In this document: piece after piece, positions 8,551 through 16,304 of the stretch
How positions within the stretch are numbered: the stretch's first letter is position 1
Layout of the letters: every line of letters begins with the position of its first letter
Origin: Mucilaginibacter aquaedulcis
Lineage (GTDB): Bacteria; Bacteroidota; Bacteroidia; Sphingobacteriales; Sphingobacteriaceae
DNA length: 64,000 nucleotides
Direction: 5' to 3'
Assembly (NCBI RefSeq): GCF_030409325.1
Contig: NZ_JAUFPR010000004.1
Coordinates: forward strand, 729,548-793,547
Translations under genes and position numbers: made by a program
Notes under the pieces: generated by a model
Seen by the model: the letters and a program-made list of their open reading frames with translations, nothing else
What the model was told of the DNA's origin: nothing
Databases searched by the model: none

Positions 8551-8587
8551 ATTATCAAGATGTTCAACCACTAAACATCTTGATAAT
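8551..8587. repeat. perfect 14-bp inverted repeat upstream of the integrase
   Basis: ATTATCAAGATGTT (8551-8564) and AACATCTTGATAAT (8574-8587) are perfect inverted copies with a 9-nt spacer. The repeat ends 45 bp before the integrase start and is not followed by a T-run. It could be an operator or a recombination directionality factor site. Confidence 0.65.
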
Positions 8588-8632
8588 AGCAGGCTACAAA
8601 CTTACTTTTGTTTCACTTTTAAGCTTGTAATT

Positions 8633-9853
8633 ATGAAAAGTAATTTCCACCTGCTTTTTTACCTGAGAAAGCAAAAAAACTACAAAGGCGGCCCTATGGC
8701 CGTCTACATGCGCATTACCGTAGATGGTAAACGTGTAGAAATGTCTGCCGGACGTGAATGTGATCCGGCCAAATGGAACAGCCATGCAGGCCGGGCCATC
8801 GGCGCAAAAGAAGAGATCAAATCGCTTAATAATTATCTGGACAGCCTGCTAACCAAAGTTAGAAATGCGCACCAGGTGCTGATTGATGCAAACCAGCGCA
8901 TCACCACTGAAAGCCTACAAAACCAATTCACAGGAAAAACAGAAAAGAGCCGCTATCTGATGCAACTGTTTGCTGAACATAATGCCAAAGTAAAGGCATT
9001 GATTGGTAATGGGTTTGAAGCGAATACATTAAAAGGATACAATACGTCTGAAAAACACCTTACTGGCTTCCTGCAAAAAGAATATGGCAAAACAGATATA
9101 GAGATCAGCCAATTAAATTACGCCTTTATTACTGGATTTGAGTTTTACCTGAAAGCAAATTGTAAAATTACCGGTGTATCTGCCGCCAAGTACATTAAAC
9201 ATCTTAAAAAAATAGCTAATCACTGTATTGCTAATGGATGGCTAAAGCAAAATCCATTCATCAATTTTAAATCCACTGCTAAGGCAAAAGAACGCACTTT
9301 TCTTACGCAGCAGGAACTTGATAATATTACGACATCCCCAAAGATTACGATTGAGCGCCTGAAGCAAGTAAGAGATATTTTTGTTTTTTGCTGCTACACT
9401 GGTTTGTCTTATGCCGATGTCAAGAAGCTGAAAAGAAATGAGATAGGCATTGGCATGGACGGCGAACAATGGATATTTACCAGCCGTCAAAAAACGGATA
9501 CATCTTCCCGTATACCTCTGCTCCCTGTAGCTTTAGCAATATTAAACCGTTATCAGGATCATCCCCAATGTGAAAATAAAGGATTGCTATTACCTGTATT
9601 GAGTAATCAAAAAATGAATGCTTACCTCAAAGAAATAGCTGACCTATCGGGTGTTCTTAAACATTTGACGTTCCACCTGGCGAGGCACACGTTTGCCACA
9701 ACAGTTACCCTATCCAATAGCGTACCGATAGAAACGGTCAGCAAAATGTTAGGACATACCAATATCAAAACCACCCAGCACTATGCTAAAATATTGGATT
9801 TAAAAGTTAGCCAGGACATGGCAGCTCTCAAACAGAAATATCTAACCATTTAA
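8633..9853 (+). CDS. tyrosine recombinase / site-specific integrase, IntDOT-like
   Basis: The 406-residue protein has the layout of Bacteroidota integrases: an N-terminal arm-binding domain (residues 1-90), a core-binding SAM-like domain (about 105-205) and a C-terminal catalytic domain. Catalytic residues are K287, H348, R351, H375 and nucleophile Y384 (in TQHYAKI). The first catalytic arginine is replaced by serine, S259 in TGLSYAD, the same substitution and position as known for IntDOT of CTnDOT. It integrates and excises the island, probably at tRNA-Glu. The start ATG follows the repeats at 8466-8587. Small insert-free length is normal for the family. Confidence 0.92.
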   Translation: MKSNFHLLFYLRKQKNYKGGPMAVYMRITVDGKRVEMSAGRECDPAKWNSHAGRAIGAKEEIKSLNNYLDSLLTKVRNAHQVLIDANQRITTESLQNQFTGKTEKSRYLMQLFAEHNAKVKALIGNGFEANTLKGYNTSEKHLTGFLQKEYGKTDIEISQLNYAFITGFEFYLKANCKITGVSAAKYIKHLKKIANHCIANGWLKQNPFINFKSTAKAKERTFLTQQELDNITTSPKITIERLKQVRDIFVFCCYTGLSYADVKKLKRNEIGIGMDGEQWIFTSRQKTDTSSRIPLLPVALAILNRYQDHPQCENKGLLLPVLSNQKMNAYLKEIADLSGVLKHLTFHLARHTFATTVTLSNSVPIETVSKMLGHTNIKTTQHYAKILDLKVSQDMAALKQKYLTI

Positions 9854-9928
9854 TAATTACAGCTCTATAAGGTGGCAAAATGGCACCTTATAGAGTTTAT
9901 TCCCATCTTATCCTTTCAATCTAAAAAA

Positions 9929-10402
9929 ATGGAAAATCAATTGATCCCTGATGAAATCATCATGAATAAAATCTATTATATCCGTGGGCATAAAACAATG
10001 CTGGCAAGCGATTTGGCGGAATTATACAATATTGAAACGTGTGTTTTAAATCAATCAGTAAATAGAAATCTAAAACGATTCCCGCCTGACTTCATGTTTC
10101 AGCTTTCGGAAAATGAATATTCATCTTTGACATCACAAATTGTGATGTCAAAGAAAGGGCGCGGAGGGCGAAGGGTATGACCGTTTGTCTTTACTGAGCA
10201 TGGTGTTCTTATGCTTTCGAGTGTCCTTAACAGCGACAGAGCGATAGAAGTAAATATTCAAGTAATGAGGATCTTTACGAAGATTCGCCAAATGCTTTTC
10301 GACAATACGGAATTGAAACTCGAAATCGGCTATGGATCAGGCCTCAGCTTATCTGAGATATATCTAAATAGTGGCGTTCAGATAATTAATGCAGGTAGCT
10401 GA
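9929..10402 (+). pseudogene. ORF6N domain protein, broken by an in-frame stop and truncated
   Basis: From ATG 9929 the frame encodes an ORF6N (KilA-N/Bro-related) DNA-binding domain: IYYIRGHKTMLASDLAELY, then KRFPPDF and KKGRGGRR. A TGA at 10178-10180 interrupts it, but the same frame continues with PFVFTEHGVLMLSSVL and IRQMLFDNTELKLEIGYG. After about 10335 the expected coiled C-terminus is replaced by unrelated sequence that runs into the FRG gene on the other strand. Intact ORF6N proteins are about 170-300 residues and are common in Bacteroidota phages and mobile elements. A short functional N-terminal fragment cannot be excluded. Confidence 0.75.
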
Positions 10403-11183
10403 TTATCTTTTCGAAATAGGCTTTTACCGGGTCGCTGATATCGTTGTTTTTAACAATATGTGTATCGTACCAGTCAAGAATATGCGGAATCACGTCATCG
10501 CCTGATGCATGCAATAAATTGGGGTTGAGATACAAATCTTTATCTTCCTGGGTTAGGGTAAACTGGTGCCAGGTAGTATGGTATTGGTTGGTAAAATCGG
10601 CGTTTTTCAGATCTAATGCGGATGTGCCATGAAGGACGTAAGCGCTTTGTAGTTTGGCGCGGTTGCCGAACATGTCAGTCAAATCAAAATATTCATCTTC
10701 GACGTATTTGGTTTCCAGTACCATGATCTGGCCGGTTTCTCTCGGTGAACCGGTAGCTGCAAAGCTGGCAGCAACGAGCAAATCGCTGCTGACATCCAAT
10801 AGTGAGGTATCGAAGCCGTAATGCTGCATGATTCCATTGATATAGATTTCTACCATTGGATCGGCCCTTTTTTCTTCAGTTGTCCAAAGGGCGTACTTCA
10901 GAAAGGGATATAGAGCGTAACGATTTAACGGAACAGCAGTTTCCAATTGCAGGCCGCTAACCCAATGGTTGATCTCTCGAAAATCTGGGTGGCCTTTTAA
11001 ATTACGGCTAAAGGTATTCATGGAGGTCGGCCAGGTAATGGTCTTTTCGCCCCGGTACAAATAGCGGGGTTGGGGGCTTAATGGCGAGATTAATGTTTTA
11101 AAATCAAAATAATGCAGCTGGACGATTTCCTGCGAAAATTGGATATTGAGTTGGGTAATCAGTTCTTTTAACGAAGGTGTCAT
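10386..11183 (-). CDS. FRG domain-containing protein
   Basis: The 265-residue protein carries the two hallmark blocks of the FRG domain: YLYRGEKTITWPTSMNTFSR at residues 41-60 and MQHYGFDTSLLDVSSD at about 119-134, followed by LLVAASFAATG. FRG proteins are frequent in defence islands and are proposed to act as nucleases or effectors, but their chemistry is not settled. No membrane segment or signal peptide is seen. It stands alone, 164 bp downstream of the DUF6615 gene on the same strand, so it may be a fourth member of that cassette. The 3' end overlaps the decayed ORF6N frame by 17 bp on the opposite strand. Confidence 0.82.
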   Translation of the reverse strand: MTPSLKELITQLNIQFSQEIVQLHYFDFKTLISPLSPQPRYLYRGEKTITWPTSMNTFSRNLKGHPDFREINHWVSGLQLETAVPLNRYALYPFLKYALWTTEEKRADPMVEIYINGIMQHYGFDTSLLDVSSDLLVAASFAATGSPRETGQIMVLETKYVEDEYFDLTDMFGNRAKLQSAYVLHGTSALDLKNADFTNQYHTTWHQFTLTQEDKDLYLNPNLLHASGDDVIPHILDWYDTHIVKNNDISDPVKAYFEKIISYLH

Positions 11184-11347
11184 GATACAAGGTTGAGTGT
11201 TTAAATAACTATATATATTTCTACAAATGGATAATAAAATACTTGGAAAGTATTTAGGTTATATGCGGCTAAAGCTGCCCCTGCGCTGGCTAAAATCACG
11301 GCAGCTGCTGGTTTATTTCTTTGGTGCCGTGATGATGCTACACATAA

Positions 11348-12220
11348 TCAGGATATACTATAAATTGCGCGTTGGGGACGCTCAAGCGAAAAGACAATAC
11401 GGTATTTGGGGTCAAAATCAGGTCTATTCTTGCCACGGGTTTCCACGCTTTTAGTCAGGTCCGCGTTGGTCACAAAACCGATTCGGCCTGCCGGTGTAAA
11501 CGATGACCAGTCACCGTCATCCCTAACGGTGCTATCTTTACGGAATTTAACTTCGTAACCATTTTTTGTGCCATAGTCTGTCAGTTCGGTTTTCCATGGT
11601 TTTGGGAAATGCAGCATCTGGCAGATCAGGTCGGCAAGCGGTCTTCCTGTGTGCGGATGCAGTGTTTTGAAACCAGGTACTTTTTTTACTTTTTTGCGTC
11701 CTGTCCGGGTATAATGAAAATACATCACATCAATGGCTATTGCAGGTGCCCATGACACACCCCAATGAGAGAGTTCAAATGCTCGGTAGGCTTGTAAGGC
11801 GGTGAGTGTTGCGGGGTCGACTTCATGGTTATAAAACAGGTAACCCGGCACCGCTCCTTCCCGTCTGGCATAACTGATCAAAAGATCGATCTGCAAATCA
11901 GGGTCGACACGATGGCCGATTTTTACATATTTTCCATTGCGGTCCATGATCTTAGCCTGACAGGGAAAGCTGGCAAACTCCCCGCCAAGTTCAACAAAAA
12001 TTTCTACATCATTACCATTAGTCTTTTCGGATTTCGCCTCCAATATCTCAATGCCTAGTTTCGCCCGTTCGGCAAATTGCCAAAGATCGAATATGAATCC
12101 TTCGGTGATGGTTGTTTCGCTGATCCGAAGCTTTTTTCGCCGCGAAAAACCGATCTTATCCCAGATGTACGTGGATTGATGATAAAGAAAATTACAGGTT
12201 TCATCGATCATACTTCTCAT
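11348..12220 (-). CDS. DUF6615 family protein, nuclease-like
   Basis: The 290-residue protein fits DUF6615: ISETTITEGFIFDL near residue 33, then E61, GNDVEIF at 69-75, FPCQAK at 85-90, and DLQIDLLISYAR further on. The spacing E-x9-D-x16-QAK resembles the core of PD-(D/E)XK nucleases, where Q can replace the second acid as in Mrr; this is my inference, not an established activity. It starts 1 bp after the stop of the protease gene and is the last member of a three-gene minus-strand cassette. The C-terminal 120 residues match nothing I recognise. Family function is unknown; co-occurrence with a Lit-like protease suggests defence. Confidence 0.75.
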   Translation of the reverse strand: MRSMIDETCNFLYHQSTYIWDKIGFSRRKKLRISETTITEGFIFDLWQFAERAKLGIEILEAKSEKTNGNDVEIFVELGGEFASFPCQAKIMDRNGKYVKIGHRVDPDLQIDLLISYARREGAVPGYLFYNHEVDPATLTALQAYRAFELSHWGVSWAPAIAIDVMYFHYTRTGRKKVKKVPGFKTLHPHTGRPLADLICQMLHFPKPWKTELTDYGTKNGYEVKFRKDSTVRDDGDWSSFTPAGRIGFVTNADLTKSVETRGKNRPDFDPKYRIVFSLERPQRAIYSIS

Positions 12221-12221
12221 C

Positions 12222-13667
12222 TTAACTCATCTTGTTATCATCTTCTATTTGCCTTTTAACGAAAAAGTAAAGTTCCTTGTAGCTACCTAAATTGTGTGTA
12301 GACCAACTAAAGAATTTCTGAAATTGGTCGTCCCAGAGTTTAAAGGCTAAAGCAGCGATGCCCCATAGCGGACTTGCCTCGTCTGGTTGAATGATGGTGA
12401 GTAAATTATTAATACGATCATCAGTATTCGGGTGCGTGGTTCCCTTAGCTGTTCTTCTCAGGAACAATAAGCTGCAAAGACCGATAAGTACGCCGGTATG
12501 AATCGTGGCTTTCATTTCTTCGGTCTCTCCGGCTAATATCCATTTAATCGCCCGGTCGTCCGCTGCCCTTTCATTGTTAAGGATGCGCTGATTGGTCATC
12601 GTCGCACGGTTTTGCCGGGTATGGCCGAGTTCGATGTGCGCAATCTCATGACAAAGGATAAAGTTCATCGCCTGCAGGTACAAGCCGTTTGATTTTTCTA
12701 CATAAAAACTTTGCTGTGCATGATATTGCTGAGGGTTCGGAAGGCCTTCATCTAGTGACGACGAGTAAAAGCTATACAAGGATAGACCATATTTGAAGAG
12801 TTTAACGGAAGTGTCTATTTGGAGTCTATCAATATCATTTATCTCCCTTCCCGCATGAAGATTCTGGGATGGTCTGGCCACTGCCTCATCATATAGCGTC
12901 CACAGGCTGTAGGCCATGCACCAGACATAGGACAGGAAGGTTTCGTGAATAAATATCTCTCCCTTAGCATTGACATAGGGAGTCTGAATATGGCCCTCTA
13001 TTTCTGTGTTGATCGGGTCCTCGCTTCTCACATATTTAATGCCCGGCTGTAACAGGCCTCTGGCAATAAGATCTCTTGACATCCTGAGAAAGTCACCGTT
13101 GGTGTTTTCTAACTGGTGTTCCAGGTTATACTGCAGTACCCGGATGGGTTGGAGTCCGATATGATTAGGGCTAAAGCGGTCAATCAGTGGAAAAAACCGG
13201 TTATTAAAATCATTAGCCGCTACAATGTAGGCATCCAGGTTTGTGCGGTTCAGCTTATTGTTGAACCAAAGGACAACGGTTTGGATACAACGGTCAACAG
13301 ATGATTGGGTTAAAAGGATGGTAATAACCAATTCATCTACCTTATTTTCATTTGTACTTTTATCAAATTCACGTTTGTCAATCCAGGCATCCAGCAAAAA
13401 CATATTTGGAAACTCCTGTAACTCTTCGGGGTTTACCTGAACAATGCGGAGCGCCTTACTTTTTTCTTCAGAATAATAGCTAAAAATGGGGTTGCCATCA
13501 TAAAAGTTTTTCCCCGCCTCATTCTTATTTTGTATCGGTTGTTCTGCCAGTTCGATCTTTTGAACTAGGGCTTTTTGCAACTTCCTCCGCCAGTAACCTA
13601 CATTCAGGTTGTAGGTATTCTTGTCCGTTAGGAACTGGTTAAATAATATTTTCCCCTGATCTTTCAT
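12222..13667 (-). CDS. HExxH metalloprotease, Lit/peptidase U49-like
   Basis: The 481-residue protein has a clear zinc protease motif in its C-terminal half: H340-E341-x-x-H344 in CHEIAHIELGH, and a downstream NNERAADDRA giving the third ligand E366 plus an aspartate. This HExxH...ExxAD layout is seen in M48-like proteases and in the phage-exclusion protease Lit, which cleaves EF-Tu during T4 infection. The N-terminal 300 residues are unfamiliar. The gene overlaps the upstream 106-residue gene by 4 bp (ATGA) and is followed directly by the DUF6615 gene. I infer a cytoplasmic protease effector or sensor; the target is unknown. An ImmA/IrrE-type protease is an alternative. Confidence 0.72.
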   Translation of the reverse strand: MKDQGKILFNQFLTDKNTYNLNVGYWRRKLQKALVQKIELAEQPIQNKNEAGKNFYDGNPIFSYYSEEKSKALRIVQVNPEELQEFPNMFLLDAWIDKREFDKSTNENKVDELVITILLTQSSVDRCIQTVVLWFNNKLNRTNLDAYIVAANDFNNRFFPLIDRFSPNHIGLQPIRVLQYNLEHQLENTNGDFLRMSRDLIARGLLQPGIKYVRSEDPINTEIEGHIQTPYVNAKGEIFIHETFLSYVWCMAYSLWTLYDEAVARPSQNLHAGREINDIDRLQIDTSVKLFKYGLSLYSFYSSSLDEGLPNPQQYHAQQSFYVEKSNGLYLQAMNFILCHEIAHIELGHTRQNRATMTNQRILNNERAADDRAIKWILAGETEEMKATIHTGVLIGLCSLLFLRRTAKGTTHPNTDDRINNLLTIIQPDEASPLWGIAALAFKLWDDQFQKFFSWSTHNLGSYKELYFFVKRQIEDDNKMS

Positions 13668-13984
13668 GTTGCTGGTACCTCATCGTTTGCAAATGCCCAT
13701 CCGGCCCTTATTTCCACATCAACCCTGATGGCCTTCCGTTGTCCCGGATTATTAAATATTTTGATGACCTGGCCCTGATAGCCGGATGCAGGGGCGTCCA
13801 TTACAAAGGTTCGTGCTTTTTGTAAGGCAATATCTCTTACTTCCAGTTCTCTGCGGGTGAGCTGACCTTCCAGCGCAACCAATAAAGCTGTTGCCGAAGT
13901 TTTGTTGATCACAGTCATTTGCGCCCAGTTTTCTGATTTTTCGACATTCTCGCCCTGCGCCTGAAATCTGCCTCTGTGATCCAT
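13664..13984 (-). CDS. small hypothetical protein, first gene of the protease-nuclease cassette
   Basis: The 106-residue protein is not recognised. It starts MDHRGRFQAQG, has a charged helical middle rich in Glu, Arg and Leu (TRRELEVRDIALQKAR) and a beta-like C-terminus (AIRVDVEIRAGWAF). There is no signal peptide or membrane segment. Its stop overlaps the start of the HExxH protease by 4 bp, implying coupled translation, so it is probably a partner, inhibitor or target adaptor of the protease. The 60 bp upstream are AT-rich and could hold the cassette promoter. Confidence 0.7.
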   Translation of the reverse strand: MDHRGRFQAQGENVEKSENWAQMTVINKTSATALLVALEGQLTRRELEVRDIALQKARTFVMDAPASGYQGQVIKIFNNPGQRKAIRVDVEIRAGWAFANDEVPAT

Positions 13985-14045
13985 TAGGTTTAAATTTGAA
14001 ATAAAGCTAAGAAGAATTTATTTGGGAAAACACTACAGTTAAAAA

Positions 14046-14283
14046 ATGAGCCGAAACCTTGCTTTACCGAAATCCAGCCGCAAGGAAACTTTGGAGACCA
14101 TTTCCAAGAACCAACTGTCATTATTATTTGATCAATCGCTATTGAACTGTAGCCGAAAAATCAGCGCGACAGGGGATTGATTTCATCGGTGAGATCAAGC
14201 AGAATGGGGTGTACACCAACTTCCGCTTTGCGATACAATTAAAACTGGCAGTAATCCTTCGTATTGGCGGCTATAAACAATAA
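14046..14283 (+). pseudogene. DUF4365-type gene remnant with frameshift
   Basis: From ATG 14046 the first frame reads SSRKETLETISKNQLSLLFD; a second frame then reads RQGIDFIGEIKQNGVYTNFR and FAIQLK before a stop. The two parts together resemble the N-terminal nuclease-like block of DUF4365 proteins (NQLS ... G-DF-x-EI ... F-IQ-K), and need a frameshift near 14155. The rest of the gene is missing. DUF4365 proteins are common in defence islands. This explains most of the 540-bp gap between the genes at 13984 and 14528. Confidence 0.55.
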
Positions 14284-14527
14284 AAGAAATATTGTATTTA
14301 TAACCAAGCGATGGTGGATCATAGGTCAAATATTGGCAGTATTTGATTAAGCCACATTTGATTATCTATTCAGATAAAGGATTATAAGCCTATCTTAATT
14401 CTCTTATTAAAAAGTCGACACGCGACATATGCTTAAATAGTTTCTCAAGTGACCTACATTTATCAACAGGCCAAATAATCTGTTTTTTTCGCACTATTTT
14501 AGGGGTTTGATATACAATCGGTTAATC

Positions 14528-14881
14528 ATGGCAGTAAAAGATTTTTTTAGAATTAACTTCCCATACGGAATTAGGAAAAAGAACAATGAAGAATGGTTCG
14601 CATTTAACAGAGATAGTATGCCGTTAGGTGTTTATAAAAATACTTTACTGCCCTATGATGAATGGCTGAATACTTTTACAGGATTAGGTTATAGCGGCTT
14701 GACCGAAAAATTATTAACTCAATTAGCTATTAGCCGTATTGAAATGGATGATGATGGAAAAATATGCTGTATTTGGCTTTATAATGACGGTACGAATCCG
14801 ATGAAGAGCGCTCAGAATTGGGAAGATTACATGTCTAAATTGAAAAAACTGGGTAAATTAAAAGTTAAAGCGTCTCATTGA
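14528..14881 (+). CDS. small hypothetical protein
   Basis: A 117-residue protein starts at ATG 14528 (MAVKDFFRINFPYG); an ATG at 14507 in frame would add seven residues but MAVKDFF looks more like a protein start. It is rich in aromatic and charged residues (DEWLNTFTGLGYSG, ICCIWLYND) and ends in a lysine-rich tail. No domain is recognised, and there is no signal peptide. It precedes the RES-like gene by 59 bp on the same strand and may be co-transcribed with it. Base composition resembles its island neighbours. Confidence 0.55.
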   Translation: MAVKDFFRINFPYGIRKKNNEEWFAFNRDSMPLGVYKNTLLPYDEWLNTFTGLGYSGLTEKLLTQLAISRIEMDDDGKICCIWLYNDGTNPMKSAQNWEDYMSKLKKLGKLKVKASH

Positions 14882-14940
14882 TGCCATGCGGTAATATGTA
14901 TTAAAAACACATCACAACACATAAAAATCTAAATAGCCGC

Positions 14941-16020
14941 ATGAATCCTCAAATACTAAGTTCCAATGCAAGCGCGTTCGACAACATTCCATCTCTTGAC
15001 GAACAGATAAGTCTTCTAAAGGAACGAGGATTAGATTCTTATCTTAAAAGAGATCTACATATTTTTAAACAGAAATTTGACCGTCTGCGTGAATTGCTGA
15101 ATGAGCCAGCAAACAATAAGAATTTCGAGGAGGCTTACCAACTGTTCTACTATATTTTTGATGTCGTTCCGATGATGTACCATCGACTGTCCGACATGCC
15201 GATCTTCCGTGCCGCTCGTAATAAGATCAACGAAGTGTTTTCTATACAATCACGGATTTCCTATAACAAAAATATTTCAGCTATACCAGCGGGGAAATTC
15301 AACGTTTGGTATCAGCCTATGTTTTATGGATGTCTACCTTATGGACCAAGTAAACCGGAATTATATCCACCACCAAGGTTGGTTGCTTCCCTTGAATGCT
15401 GCAAAGATCTTTATAATGACAAGACTAAGCTACTAATTCAAGATATCACGATTGGTAAATGGCAAATTAGGGAACCTATTAATGCGATTAACCTTGGCTT
15501 TGATCATGTCCATCTTTCGCGGAATCCTGAACTAAAACAAGTAAACGAACAATTTATAAAGCATATTTTTGAAGTTTATTCTGGGGAAGCTGGTCATTTT
15601 ATTAAAGATTTGCTTGAATACTTTTCATGCCTTTGCCGCACTGGGAGCGATGAAAAATCCTACTACGTCCTAACTGCATTATTCAATGCGTTGAAGATAT
15701 ATCATGAAACAAACAACGAACTAAAGGTTGATGCGTTAATTAGTTCAAGTGCTGCATCTGATGGCCATGGTTTAAATATAGTAATGACACCGGAGATTGT
15801 AGATCGTTGCCTTTGGCTTAAGGCTGTAATCATGGATCGCTTTTTTCTTGTCTCGCCGGAGCGTAACACTTACAGCATCTATCCGTGTACTGAAATTATA
15901 GAAAATCATTTAGAAGTATCAGATTTCCATTTTCAGTTTAAAAAATATATACAAGTGGCGCAAAACTATATAGAACGATATGCTTTTAAAGATTATGGAT
16001 ATTTACCTTCAGACAAGTAA
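14941..16020 (+). CDS. hypothetical protein with weak RES-domain resemblance
   Basis: The 359-residue protein is not confidently assigned. Around residues 85-150 it reads FRAARNKINEVF, ISYNKN, AIPAGKFNVWYQPMFYGC and RLVASLECC, an order that recalls RES domains (Arg-x-Arg, then Gly-Arg-Phe-Asn before a Tyr strand, then a Glu). RES proteins degrade NAD+ as toxins. If right, the conserved GRFN arginine is a lysine here (AGKFN). The N- and C-terminal thirds are helical. The gene sits between a small hypothetical gene and the GHKL-nuclease gene, all on the plus strand. Confidence that it is a real gene is high; in the RES reading, low. Confidence 0.75.
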   Translation: MNPQILSSNASAFDNIPSLDEQISLLKERGLDSYLKRDLHIFKQKFDRLRELLNEPANNKNFEEAYQLFYYIFDVVPMMYHRLSDMPIFRAARNKINEVFSIQSRISYNKNISAIPAGKFNVWYQPMFYGCLPYGPSKPELYPPPRLVASLECCKDLYNDKTKLLIQDITIGKWQIREPINAINLGFDHVHLSRNPELKQVNEQFIKHIFEVYSGEAGHFIKDLLEYFSCLCRTGSDEKSYYVLTALFNALKIYHETNNELKVDALISSSAASDGHGLNIVMTPEIVDRCLWLKAVIMDRFFLVSPERNTYSIYPCTEIIENHLEVSDFHFQFKKYIQVAQNYIERYAFKDYGYLPSDK

Positions 16021-16026
16021 CCGCCC

Positions 16027-16164
16027 ATGACACAGATGATTTTTAGATTTGCATCCGAAAATGAAGAAGAACATTTGTTTGGGGGGAATAAACAAAAGGA
16101 TCATAAAAGAAGGATTTGTCTGGATCTAATTAATTGGCAGAACAAGGTGAGATCAGTCTCTTAA
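16027..16164 (+). CDS. possible 45-residue small protein
   Basis: An ATG 6 bp after the stop of the RES-like gene opens a 45-codon frame: MTQMIFRFASENEEEHLF then a basic stretch (NKQKDHKRRICLDL), ending at TAA 16162-16164. The tight spacing suggests translational coupling, and a small acidic/basic protein after a possible toxin could be an antitoxin, but there is no homology to lean on. The remaining 140 bp up to the GHKL gene hold nothing I recognise. Confidence 0.3.
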   Translation: MTQMIFRFASENEEEHLFGGNKQKDHKRRICLDLINWQNKVRSVS

Positions 16165-16304
16165 AGGTTCATTTCTGTTTCTGTAGGACTAAAACATGGC
16201 TTGCTTTACACTGCCCATTTAGACCGCATAGTAGTAATAGACTATTTCGAAATCCTACAAACATTATCTTTAATTTCTATCTTTAGTAACTGGTAAATCG
16301 TTAT

